Notes under the pieces: model-generated | Database searches by the model: none | What the model was told of the DNA's origin: nothing | What the model saw: the letters and a program-made list of their open reading frames with translations, nothing else | Shown here: positions 1 through 6,584 of the stretch, piece after piece | How positions within the stretch are numbered: the first letter of the stretch is position 1 | Layout: every line of letters begins with the position of its first letter | Made by a program: the position numbers and the translations under genes | IMG/VR virus record: IMGVR_UViG_3300020057_000076 | Coordinates: 1-39,960 of that record | Strand: one strand, 5' to 3' | From: a virus | Length of the DNA: 39,960 nt

Positions 1-133
1 TAAACCCCCCGGTTCCTGACCCATCTACCGCCAATCGCTCGCCGTCGGGCTTAAACGAAACAACCTCAACTACACACCTGTTTGTGTGCGCATAAACCAC
101 CTGCGGCTGACGTGCGGCGTAATGCCCCACTCC
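1..133. repeat. Terminal overlap, left copy
   Basis: This stretch matches 39828-39960 base for base except at window positions 6, 129 and 131, all close to a contig end. Position i corresponds to 39827+i. Joining the copies gives a unit of about 39,827 bp and an unbroken protease reading frame. The simplest reading is an assembly overlap of a circular or circularly permuted genome, with read errors at the tips. A short physical terminal repeat is possible but less likely, because it would lie inside a gene. Confidence 0.9.
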
Positions 134-184
134 AATGGCAATAAAAACACCTAGCAGGGCTATGCGGGTCGGGGCAGAAAACAT
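1..184 (-). CDS. Trypsin-like protease, N-terminal part (continues at 39827)
   Basis: This is the upstream part of the protease gene that crosses the contig junction. Reading from the ATG at 184-182 to base 1 and on from 39827 to 39346 gives exactly 222 codons (221 aa). An AGGAG lies 10 bases before the ATG. The first 28 residues are seen only here and include a hydrophobic run at about residues 8-20 (ALLGVFIAIGVG), which is a signal peptide or signal anchor. The protease is thus predicted to be exported or membrane-tethered. At position 6 this copy has c where the right copy has a, which would change Val to Gly; I trust the right copy there. Confidence 0.75.
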   Translation of the reverse strand, partial: MFSAPTRIALLGVFIAIGVGHYAARQPQVVYAHTNRCVVEVVSFKPDGERLAVDGSGTGGF

Positions 185-197
185 AGGGCGTTAACTC

Positions 198-338
198 CTA
201 GAGAGAGGCGGGGAGGCTTGTGGCGAGGTTGTAGGCGTGGATTGTAACGACGAACTCGTAGGCGACCTGGTAACAAACATACGCTAGAAACAACCCTAGT
301 ACAACGGCGAATATGGCTTCTATATGCTCGTTAGTCAT
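198..338 (-). CDS. Small single-helix membrane protein
   Basis: A 46-residue protein beginning MTNEHIEAIFAVVLGLF. One hydrophobic helix spans about residues 8-24 (AIFAVVLGLFLAYVCYQ), followed by a short polar tail. It overlaps the preceding leftward gene by 8 bases, as is usual in this tightly packed early unit, and ends just before the protease start. No family is recognised. It could be a host-membrane takeover or superinfection-exclusion peptide, but nothing beyond the membrane helix supports that. Confidence 0.6.
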   Translation of the reverse strand: MTNEHIEAIFAVVLGLFLAYVCYQVAYEFVVTIHAYNLATSLPASL

Positions 339-501
339 ACTGTTCCACAGAATCGCGTTCTTGTATGGCTTTCAGGATGTGGTGGATTTCGTAGGCTAGT
401 AGAACTGCATTCCCACCGCCTCTAAAAAATACCCGGCGGCCAGCGGTATCAACCGCCGCGATTTCTTTAATGTCGATGTAAAGCGTTCCGATTTTAATCA
501 C
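331..501 (-). CDS. Small hypothetical protein, GTG start
   Basis: A 56-residue protein beginning MIKIGTLYIDIKEI, read from a GTG at 501-499 just before the end of the preceding gene (494). The sequence alternates as short beta strands (IGTLYIDIKEIAAVD, RRVFFRGG) and ends in a helix containing HHILKAIQERD. That pattern resembles a small PH-like or KOW-like fold, but I do not recognise a family. AGAAGAACCCCCGTG precedes the start; the coupled overlap with its neighbour probably drives initiation. Confidence 0.55.
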   Translation of the reverse strand: MIKIGTLYIDIKEIAAVDTAGRRVFFRGGGNAVLLAYEIHHILKAIQERDSVEQYD

Positions 502-727
502 GGGGGTTCTTCTCCTTTTTCACAATAAGCACGTTGGCGTGCTGTGCGAGCTTACGGGCGAACTCTTCCTGTGTGTCGGGGGTAAAGCCGCGGGCGAGTA
601 TCTGGCCTTCTGCTTCTAGTCCTTTGAGGACTTCCAGCCGTTCCTTATCTGTAACCGCTTCTTTCATCAGGCAACGGTCGAAAAATTTCTCTGCCACTTC
701 GGGTGTCATTAAAAAGTATCCAGGCAT
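494..727 (-). CDS. Hypothetical early protein
   Basis: A 77-residue soluble, helical, charged protein (MPGYFLMTPEVAEKFFDRC) ending in KKEKNPRD. I chose the ATG at 727 because a perfect GGAGG sits 9 bases upstream; an in-frame upstream ATG at 757 lies inside the previous gene and lacks such a site. No domain is recognised. It sits downstream of the exonuclease in the leftward replication block. Confidence 0.6.
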   Translation of the reverse strand: MPGYFLMTPEVAEKFFDRCLMKEAVTDKERLEVLKGLEAEGQILARGFTPDTQEEFARKLAQHANVLIVKKEKNPRD

Positions 728-728
728 G

Positions 729-929
729 CTAATTAACCTCCGGGTTTTGAATCCCACGCCAGGCGTTGACCACGCGGATAACCCTCATTTTGATCGCGTA
801 AACATAAAGCCGATTAAAGATCAACTTGTACTCAACAGTGCCGGTGTGGCCCGTGTGCGTCTTTAGGGGTAGGAATTGCAGGATAAACTTCTCTAGTTTT
901 GACGGCTTATCTATGAGGAGCGCTTTCAT
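729..929 (-). CDS. Hypothetical basic protein
   Basis: A 66-residue basic protein (MKALLIDKPSKLEKFILQFL) whose ATG shares a base with the end of the upstream exonuclease gene, so translation is probably coupled. The middle reads as beta strands with Lys, Arg and His residues (TVEYKLIFNRLYVYAIKMRV). No family is recognised. A small nucleic-acid-binding role in the replication block is possible but unproven. Confidence 0.5.
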   Translation of the reverse strand: MKALLIDKPSKLEKFILQFLPLKTHTGHTGTVEYKLIFNRLYVYAIKMRVIRVVNAWRGIQNPEVN

Positions 930-1687
930 TAACGTCCATCCTTTTCAGCTTTGATTTTGTCACCCTTACTCCATCGGCCACAGCCTTGGCACTGTAGGCG
1001 CTGGAACTGTCCCGCCTTGGAACGCATTGCGCCGCGGCGCTGAACCTTACCCCCGCATGTGCCACACTGTTCCGTCGGTTCTTTATCGACAAACACGCTC
1101 GGCGCTGACTTTGGAGCCCATGCCCGGATTTTAAGATAAAGTTCTTCTGTGGAAAGTACGTCGTGGATGTTATAGGTACGCATTTCGTCCCACGCGGCTT
1201 TGTTGCCGTTTAGGCACTCTTTCCACAGCGACCAACCTGGGAAATTCTTATGGTCTAGCTTCTTGTACTTAACGTTCAACTTATCCGTAAGGTACTCAAG
1301 CTTGTTGGATGTAAATTTCGAGACACGACGAACGATCTGGTACGTGTCAAGATGTTCGTAGGGACTAGGTGGCTTCATTCCGTGTTCAATGAAACGGGCG
1401 TTCAACCTGGGGCAGTCGAAGTTTTTCCCGTTCTGTGTCACCACAATGTCGGCATCGTCCAAGAGCTTCCACAGCGGGCGCACGAGTTCTTTATCGCTGC
1501 CGTAAGGACTTGACCGCATATCTTGGTACATGACGTTTTTCTCGCCTAGCCACTTGGCCGCCCAGGCAATGATGCCCGAATCCCGAATAATTTGGGCCAG
1601 GGAGATATTCTGATCCCTTAGATCCCAAACGTAGGCTTCGACAGGTCTTGTTTCTATGTCAAGGACTAAAACTTTTTGTCTGTCCAT
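929..1687 (-). CDS. DEDDy-type 3'-5' exonuclease with C-terminal zinc ribbon
   Basis: A 252-residue RNase H-like exonuclease of the type found in phages (YprB/DnaQ-like fold). Exo I is VLDIETRP (Asp10, Glu12), Exo II is QNGKNFD (Asp91), and Exo III is YNIHD (Tyr172, Asp176), so all four acidic residues and the tyrosine are present. The C-terminus adds a zinc ribbon, CGTCGG (208-213) and CQGCGR (233-238), probably for DNA binding. I chose the ATG at 1687 (AGGGAA upstream) over an extension to 1738. It is expected to trim or degrade DNA 3' ends during replication or recombination, downstream of the polymerase gene. Its own polymerase has a separate proofreading domain, so this is a second exonuclease. 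Confidence 0.8.
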   Translation of the reverse strand: MDRQKVLVLDIETRPVEAYVWDLRDQNISLAQIIRDSGIIAWAAKWLGEKNVMYQDMRSSPYGSDKELVRPLWKLLDDADIVVTQNGKNFDCPRLNARFIEHGMKPPSPYEHLDTYQIVRRVSKFTSNKLEYLTDKLNVKYKKLDHKNFPGWSLWKECLNGNKAAWDEMRTYNIHDVLSTEELYLKIRAWAPKSAPSVFVDKEPTEQCGTCGGKVQRRGAMRSKAGQFQRLQCQGCGRWSKGDKIKAEKDGR

Positions 1688-1950
1688 TAGCGTTTCCCTT
1701 TTACGATAAGGCCAAATTTGTCGGTACGTTGGTTCCAATCGTCGTAGAGTTCCCGCGCCGTGGCCTTCACGTACCGCAACCGAATCTCCGGCTTATCGCC
1801 GGCTGACCAACTGAATTTCAGGTAATGAGCGCCACCGTCGACAGTTGTATTGCCACAGGTGCAGTACCTAAAGTCGTGCCGGGCGCGGCTATAGATTTCG
1901 TCCGGGCACAGTCGGCACTGGACGGTGTTTACACGTGTTTTTGATGGCAT
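1687..1950 (-). CDS. Small zinc-ribbon protein
   Basis: An 87-residue protein with two cysteine pairs: CRLC near the N-terminus and CTCG in the middle (RYCTCGNTTVDGGAHYLK). The spacing fits a zinc-binding protein, followed by a short mixed region ending WNQRTDKFGLIVKGKR. Its stop overlaps the exonuclease ATG, so the two are likely translated together. The pattern C..C, C.C, 'G.HYL.' occurs in uncharacterised phage proteins. No enzymatic role can be assigned. Confidence 0.65.
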   Translation of the reverse strand: MPSKTRVNTVQCRLCPDEIYSRARHDFRYCTCGNTTVDGGAHYLKFSWSAGDKPEIRLRYVKATARELYDDWNQRTDKFGLIVKGKR

Positions 1951-1977
1951 GGTATCCCCCTTAGGGAAGAAGGCTTG

Positions 1978-2350
1978 TTACTTCTTTGTGGCGCGGAAGG
2001 CTTTACGTTCTGCGGATTCTAGACGGGTCTTTGTGGCGTGGCACTCGTTACACAACCATTGCAGTTTAGTTCGGTCTATGAACATCCTGGCGACGTACGT
2101 ATTCCAGTCAACGAACCCCGTGGCTGGCAAAACTACCGGCTCGACATGATCGACGGCTCCGACGCTTACCTTTTTCTTCCGACGGGATCTGTATAGTTTT
2201 GTGGCAGCTCTCACACTCATAGGACGTTGAACTCCGTTTAGCTCTCTCAATAACTGCGCGACGTTCGGGCGACCATCTCCATATCTTCCGAATGGCTGCA
2301 AACAGGTAGCGGTCTGGCGACCACGGTTTTTTCTCCCGTTGCTTTTTCAT
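1978..2350 (-). pseudogene. HNH endonuclease, split by a frameshift
   Basis: Two overlapping leftward frames together make one HNH protein. The N-terminal frame starts at ATG 2350 (GAGGAGC upstream) and reads MKKQREKKPWSPDRYLFAAI, then a CESCH zinc pair. It then runs into unrelated sequence. The other frame continues with the HNH core: VDHVEP (first His), DWNTY (Asn), and LQWLCNECHATKT (zinc Cys and last His). Removing one A from the A5 run at 2171-2175 fuses them as SEEK-VSVGAVDHVEP. So either the assembly has a one-base insertion, the gene is broken, or slippage at the A-run produces the full protein. HNH genes next to phage polymerases are often homing-type nucleases. Confidence 0.7.
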
Positions 2351-2484
2351 CAAAAGCTCCTCATTAAAACAATGCACCCGAATGACATGCACAAGAACGG
2401 AAACCATCCCGGCCCCTGACAGGCCAGGGCCGCGCTAAAACAAGCCCCCGCTACAATGGCTAGAAACGTATTCATATGTTCCAT
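2350..2484 (-). CDS. Small membrane protein
   Basis: A 44-residue protein (MEHMNTFLAIVAGACFSAAL) with two hydrophobic stretches, about residues 6-22 and 27-41, joined by QGPGW, and several cysteines. It lies between the polymerase stop and the HNH start, and its stop overlaps the HNH ATG by one base. It resembles the other tiny membrane genes of the leftward unit. Function unknown. Confidence 0.5.
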   Translation of the reverse strand: MEHMNTFLAIVAGACFSAALACQGPGWFPFLCMSFGCIVLMRSF

Positions 2485-2486
2485 AC

Positions 2487-4292
2487 TTACCCCTTAGCCT
2501 CGCCCCAACTGCCCCCGCTACCGACCGAGGCGTCGAGTTTTATTTCCGGCCACCAAGACGGCGCCGTTGACATTGCTTCATAAACCGCTTCCATAGTCGC
2601 AAGCTCTTCTTCTTCGCGGCAGACAATAAGTAGTTCGTCGTGGACTTGACCGTGCGGGCGAATACCCTTAGCAAGGAGTCGCGTAATAGCTTCCTTACAG
2701 ATTTCTCCAGCGAGGGCCTGACAGATGTTTTCCGTGATTTTGCCGCCATACAGTTTTACCGCCTCTGGTTGTTTCAATTTTTTGTAGGTTGTGTAGGCCC
2801 ACTCGCGCCCGTTCTTTTGAAGTCCCGGGTATTGAAGACGTAAGCCGGACGGAAGAATCAGGCAGTTCCTACCCGTTGTGATGGGGCCGATCTGCACTTT
2901 AAAACCGTTCTGCATTGCGGGAAAGAGACTTTCGCAACGCTTCCACAGGGCCGGAACGGCGGGGAAGTAATCCCGATACAGCCACACGGTATTCTGTGCG
3001 GTATCGAAACTAACGTTCTGTCCTGTTTGCACTTTGACAGTCTTTTGAAACTTCTCTGGCCCCATGCCGTACCCTAGTCCGAGCATTGCAGCCTTCGAGT
3101 ACTTTCTTTCGTCCTTGTCTTCTTTTGTGATGGTACGGCCATAAAACTCTGTGCCGAAGTCGCAATACAGGTCTCTGTCTGCCTCTATTCCTGCTATCAT
3201 CTTTTCTTCTTGCGCCAGGTAGGCAGAAACCCTCAGTTCAATTGATGCAAAGTCAGCTACAACTACTTTAAAGCCTTCCGGCGCTTTAATCGCGGCGCGC
3301 AATTTAGACTCACGGGGGAAGTTCTGAGGGTTTCCACCGGCACCAGACCCGCCAGAAAACCTATGGGTTTGCCGAGCGCCGGAGAATTCGATATCGAACG
3401 GATACAGGGCCCCAACCCCGGCGAGCTTCTCAGCCCTCTTTTTCTCCATCGTTTGCTTAGCAGCGATACGAGCCTGGCACAGTAGCTTTAGTTCACCGTC
3501 AGCTTGTCCAGTAAGGTCAAGAAACTCCGTATCTCCCATTGCAAGAGCGGGGATTCTTTTTCCTGTTCGAGGAGATAGCTTCTTAGGTACAGTAAATCCT
3601 TTTGACTCCAAGAGGGAAGCGAACTGCGGATTAGAAGCAAATACCGACCGATCAACACCTGTTCGTCGGATGAGTTCATCTTGTTCCTTTTCCAACTCCT
3701 GTGCGACTTGTTCGGCTATTGACTTATCAACGGCTAGCATCGGTTCGATAAAGCATCGGGCCGTCCAGTCCATTAGCTCATACTGCGAGGCAGGGAACTT
3801 CGGCTCTAGTTTGTGGAATAGCTTTTCACAGATTTCAGTATCGCGCAGACAGTAGGTGGAGAGTTCCGCTTCGGTGTAAGAATCTAGCTCTAACAGTCCC
3901 GCTGTTTTCATTTCCCCCTTGGGCGGTAGTCCCAGGTATGAGGCACAAGAGGTTAGAGCTACGCTTTGTATCGTCGTGCCCAAGACGGCCTTAGCCATTG
4001 CCTTGGTGTCGATCCAGCTATGAGGTTTTACCGAATACTTCCACGCTAATATGGCTCCGTCAAACTTCACATTGTGAGCCACAACAGACGTATTAGGCCA
4101 ATCCACAGACGCGACGAACTTCGGAACATCGTTTGCCGACACCCAGGTTAACTGCTTGCCTTCTTCCTGCACACCGAAACCGTGAACCTTGAACCTTGGA
4201 TCCATGATGTAGGCCGTCATGGACATACTCTTTAAGTCATAGCCCTCTTTAGGGTCATAGTAAGTCTCTGCGTCAAGAAATACCTTCTTCAC
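2487..4292 (-). CDS. Family A DNA polymerase with 3'-5' exonuclease
   Basis: A 601-residue replicative polymerase of the compact phage PolA type, without a 5'-3' exonuclease domain. Proofreading: Exo I LDAET (Asp7, Glu9), Exo II AHNVKFD (Asp78), Exo III YCLRD (Tyr147, Asp151). Polymerase: motif A VADFASIELR (Asp347), motif B RKYSKAAMLGLGYG (396-409), motif C VHDELL (550-555). All catalytic residues are intact. Position 351 in motif A carries Glu-Leu-Arg as usual. It starts at a GTG (4292-4290) that overlaps the upstream zinc gene. It works with the PrimPol-helicase to copy the phage genome. Confidence 0.93.
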   Translation of the reverse strand: MKKVFLDAETYYDPKEGYDLKSMSMTAYIMDPRFKVHGFGVQEEGKQLTWVSANDVPKFVASVDWPNTSVVAHNVKFDGAILAWKYSVKPHSWIDTKAMAKAVLGTTIQSVALTSCASYLGLPPKGEMKTAGLLELDSYTEAELSTYCLRDTEICEKLFHKLEPKFPASQYELMDWTARCFIEPMLAVDKSIAEQVAQELEKEQDELIRRTGVDRSVFASNPQFASLLESKGFTVPKKLSPRTGKRIPALAMGDTEFLDLTGQADGELKLLCQARIAAKQTMEKKRAEKLAGVGALYPFDIEFSGARQTHRFSGGSGAGGNPQNFPRESKLRAAIKAPEGFKVVVADFASIELRVSAYLAQEEKMIAGIEADRDLYCDFGTEFYGRTITKEDKDERKYSKAAMLGLGYGMGPEKFQKTVKVQTGQNVSFDTAQNTVWLYRDYFPAVPALWKRCESLFPAMQNGFKVQIGPITTGRNCLILPSGLRLQYPGLQKNGREWAYTTYKKLKQPEAVKLYGGKITENICQALAGEICKEAITRLLAKGIRPHGQVHDELLIVCREEEELATMEAVYEAMSTAPSWWPEIKLDASVGSGGSWGEAKG

Positions 4293-4479
4293 AGGTGGGC
4301 TCTTTCTGTAGCGAGGATTTTGATTCGGGGCACGTCTTATGTGTGTAGCTAATGCCTGTTAAGTCGAGGTCTGCGGGGATCTGCCACTCTAGCTCGAACT
4401 CCTGCCCACAATCCTTGCAGTCTAGATAGACTGTGGTAATATCTTCCTGGCTGACACCGCTACTCTTTGAGATTTCCGT
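4273..4479 (-). CDS. Small CxxC protein without a canonical start
   Basis: The frame encodes about 68 residues containing VYLDCKDCGQEFELEWQI and a later TCPE, a convincing zinc-knuckle pattern. Its end overlaps the polymerase start by 20 bases. The frame is closed by a TAA at 4485-4483 and contains no ATG, GTG or TTG before the conserved part. A full-strength GGGAGGT lies directly upstream, placing ACG (4479-4477) 6 bases after GGAGG and ATC (4473-4471) 12 bases after. Either a rare start codon is used or the sequence has an indel. Coordinates assume ACG. Confidence 0.5.
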   Translation of the reverse strand, partial: TEISKSSGVSQEDITTVYLDCKDCGQEFELEWQIPADLDLTGISYTHKTCPESKSSLQKEPTCEEGIS

Positions 4480-4647
4480 TTGTTACCTCCCATTAAGCGG
4501 CTTAAGAATGGCCTACCGCCGGGGGAGTATCCTGTCAAGATGCTGTTTACTTAAGGGAGCTACTTAACATTAGTTTGCGAGATATACGTCCTACTTCTAT
4601 CCGTATCCAAAAAGAGAATTTAGAATGGTTAAAGACGGAATGCCGTA

Positions 4648-4770
4648 TTACGAAACCTTAGACTCGTACCACATGTCTTCTAGCTTCTCCACTAGGCTAC
4701 TTACTAACTGAACCATAACCAGAACCATCAGGAAGATCGCGACAATACCCGCAGTAACCACTGTTTTCAT
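4648..4770 (-). CDS. Small membrane protein overlapping the kinase end
   Basis: A 40-residue protein (MKTVVTAGIVAIFLMVLVMV) with one strong hydrophobic helix at about residues 4-24 and a charged tail (LVEKLEDMWYESKVS). It is read in a different frame over the 3' end of the dNMP kinase gene. I chose the ATG at 4770 because GGGAAATA precedes it, the same initiation module used by many small genes here. The 4500-4647 stretch after it holds no convincing gene. Confidence 0.5.
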   Translation of the reverse strand: MKTVVTAGIVAIFLMVLVMVQLVSSLVEKLEDMWYESKVS

Positions 4771-5335
4771 TATTTCCCACACTATTTTGATAAATAACAT
4801 TCGTAATCCTCTCCGCGATAACCCTGAGGTCGGACATCGTGCGGTTGTCCATACCGCAAAACCGGAAGTCAAACCCGTCGTAAAGATCTAGCTGTGTTTC
4901 CGACAGGTCGTCGATGATCCCCTTATAAATATTGTCTTCCGGCAACCGCTCCAATCTCACGAGCATGGCACCCATACCTTTAAGCATGTTCGCTTCGTTA
5001 ACAAACCTCATATCATCAATCACAACAGGCCGAATCTCCGTTTCTAGAGACTTCCTGAGTTCATTAACCCAAAAGTCATTGTCGATAGAACGGTACGCTT
5101 GCCCGATCTTAATGAGAATATCGCGAGAGGTCATCCCGTATCGGGGGTCAACGACTTCTTTCTGATCCCCGTACACTTGTGCCGCAGACAAACAAAAGTC
5201 CAACTTTGCCCGTTCTTTCAACGGCTTTGCGAAAGAACCTAGAACGAATCCGTAGTCCTCAATTAACACCCTCGCCAACGCCGACTTACCCGCCCCACGC
5301 TTACCGCTTACAGCCACAATTAAAGGTTTGGTCAT
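4697..5335 (-). CDS. Deoxynucleoside monophosphate kinase
   Basis: A 212-residue P-loop kinase of the phage dNMP-kinase type. It phosphorylates dNMPs to dNDPs, recycling host DNA for phage replication. The Walker A loop is SGKRGAGKS (residues 10-18). SFAKPLKERAK and RDILIKIGQ are typical nucleotide-binding and lid regions, and VVIDDMRFVNEA is the Walker B-like strand. The last 35 or so residues (NSVGNNENSGYCGYC...) look low-complexity and lie over the small membrane gene, so the functional domain probably ends near residue 180. Its ATG overlaps the upstream gene's stop. Confidence 0.85.
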   Translation of the reverse strand: MTKPLIVAVSGKRGAGKSALARVLIEDYGFVLGSFAKPLKERAKLDFCLSAAQVYGDQKEVVDPRYGMTSRDILIKIGQAYRSIDNDFWVNELRKSLETEIRPVVIDDMRFVNEANMLKGMGAMLVRLERLPEDNIYKGIIDDLSETQLDLYDGFDFRFCGMDNRTMSDLRVIAERITNVIYQNSVGNNENSGYCGYCRDLPDGSGYGSVSK

Positions 5336-5718
5336 TTTGTTTCCTCAAGGGGTGTGGCGCAGAACGGTTTAAGGGCTACGGTGTAACCCGGCAGGTCGCC
5401 GTTCTTGACGCGTTTAACGTCTTCATACGTAGACCCTACCCGTCGGTAAAACTCTAAAAAAGCAAGAGCCCCGGCCGTGTAGATATCGGCAACGTCAAAC
5501 CGGTCAGCCAGTTCACGCCGGAGCATTGCCAGGAGCGGGCTATCCTTCGGCGACGTTATCATCACCTTGTAGAGGTAGTGAATCGTTTTGTACCTGGGCT
5601 CTTTGTTCCACGTGTCGAGAATCTTTGTCGTGATGTAATAATTTAAATCGCCTTCTGTGGTAATCATGAGGATCGAGTGGTCGACATCCTCGCGGGCTTC
5701 TATTTCCGTGTAGGGCAT
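5332..5718 (-). CDS. Hypothetical protein
   Basis: A 128-residue soluble, mixed alpha/beta protein (MPYTEIEAREDVDHSILMIT). I chose the ATG at 5718 because AAGGAG lies 9 bases upstream; an upstream in-frame start at 5751 has no such support. Its ATGA-type overlap with the kinase suggests co-translation. No motif is recognised. Phages often carry such proteins among nucleotide-metabolism genes. Confidence 0.65.
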   Translation of the reverse strand: MPYTEIEAREDVDHSILMITTEGDLNYYITTKILDTWNKEPRYKTIHYLYKVMITSPKDSPLLAMLRRELADRFDVADIYTAGALAFLEFYRRVGSTYEDVKRVKNGDLPGYTVALKPFCATPLEETK

Positions 5719-5795
5719 AAGGTACACTCCTTTTCTGGCGGGTATATCCAACCGTGCTTAGAACAATAGTTAGTGATCGAGTTATCTATCGCCAC
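5700..5795 (-). CDS. Tiny zinc-knuckle protein
   Basis: A 31-residue frame from a GTG at 5795-5793 reads NYCSKHGW, then KECTLCPTRK, giving a Cys-X2-His ... Cys-X2-Cys pattern that fits one zinc site. It fills the gap between two genes and overlaps both, as elsewhere in this unit. AGGTG lies 6 bases before the GTG. The cysteine pattern is the main evidence; the shortness makes the call uncertain. Confidence 0.4.
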   Translation of the reverse strand: MAIDNSITNYCSKHGWIYPPEKECTLCPTRK

Positions 5796-6319
5796 GCATA
5801 CACCTGGCGTTTAAGGAAGCGGGGGAGCGTTCGTACTAACATGGCGAGGCGCCACCGCCACCGTTTTAGCCTTGTGCCGTAGTTTGCCGCAATGAACGCG
5901 AGGGCACCACGGGGCGACATGAAAATTCCGTCGTCTTCCCATTCTGCTACTGTGAGCCCTCTATCTTTACCCCAAAGCGTGATAGTTGGCTTCCACAGCC
6001 CATATCGGTTGAAACCGTATTCTCGGCCCATCCCTACGCTTCCCTCGTCGCCGCCGTCCATCAGCGTCACGTGGGCACGATAGGCCATGATTGCCTTGTC
6101 GGCTGCCCACACTTTCCGAAGAAATACCGGGTCATTTGTCACAAGAGGGCCTGGTTTGTCCTCAACGCCCTCCTCTAAAACAGGGCTAATCGGCGTAAGG
6201 CCAAAACCCCGCGCAATCTGGCATAGATACTGGGCGCGTTCAATCTGTTCGTGCCGGTCTCTGTTAGTCATGCGACAAGCGATATAAACAACGCAATCCA
6301 CATCACTGATTTTGTGCAT
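5786..6319 (-). CDS. Nucleoside 2-deoxyribosyltransferase-like protein
   Basis: A 177-residue protein resembling the DUF4406/NDT-like family. The N-terminal strand and loop VVYIACRMT, the helix with IERAQYLCQIARGFGLTPISP, and the segment DGGDEGSVGMGREYGF match the fold, in which the Asp and the Glu after a Gly/Ser-rich turn sit in the active site. Such enzymes cleave or exchange bases on deoxynucleosides or dNMPs. The C-terminus is strongly basic and aromatic (LKRWRWRLAMLVRTLPRFLK), which is unusual and could form an amphipathic membrane or nucleic-acid contact. It neighbours the dNMP kinase. Confidence 0.65.
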   Translation of the reverse strand: MHKISDVDCVVYIACRMTNRDRHEQIERAQYLCQIARGFGLTPISPVLEEGVEDKPGPLVTNDPVFLRKVWAADKAIMAYRAHVTLMDGGDEGSVGMGREYGFNRYGLWKPTITLWGKDRGLTVAEWEDDGIFMSPRGALAFIAANYGTRLKRWRWRLAMLVRTLPRFLKRQVYAWR

Positions 6320-6584
6320 TGATGAGCCCCCTAGCGGCCCTACCTATAGCTTGTGCGGTCTGTTCCTCTTCTTTACGTGTCATCTTTGATTCGTGGAAGT
6401 TAAAAAAGGCGTGCGTCATCTCGTGGAAAAACGTATCAACCCCTATTCCCCGGCCGATGGCAGAGTCTCGAATGAATACATGGCTGATATCTCCATGGTC
6501 ATTCGTTACCCCCCAACACTTCTTTTCCATCGGTGTTCTCGGCTTGCGCCATTCAACGATGATGGTTTTAATGATAGGTTTCAT
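6303..6584 (-). CDS. HEXXH metallopeptidase-like protein
   Basis: A 93-residue protein with FFHEMTHAFF, the zinc-binding His-Glu-X-X-His motif of gluzincins, near residues 52-61, followed by helical EEEQTAQAIGRAARG. It is short for a protease but similar in size to stand-alone ImmA-like or phage HEXXH proteins. ImmA-type enzymes cleave phage repressors, so repressor control is a reasonable guess; substrate and activity are not shown by the sequence. Its ATG overlaps the primase-helicase stop. Confidence 0.6.
   Translation of the reverse strand: MKPIIKTIIVEWRKPRTPMEKKCWGVTNDHGDISHVFIRDSAIGRGIGVDTFFHEMTHAFFNFHESKMTRKEEEQTAQAIGRAARGLINAQNQ

Noticed and set aside
1-133. Genuine direct terminal repeat as in T7-like phages
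   Set aside because: The repeat lies inside the protease gene, is close to an assembly overlap length, and its mismatches cluster at the contig tips. Read mapping could still overturn this.
4510-4538. Leftward promoter at a perfect TTGACA (4538-4533)
   Set aside because: No acceptable -10 box occurs at 16-18 bases (best TAGGCC), so I do not call it.
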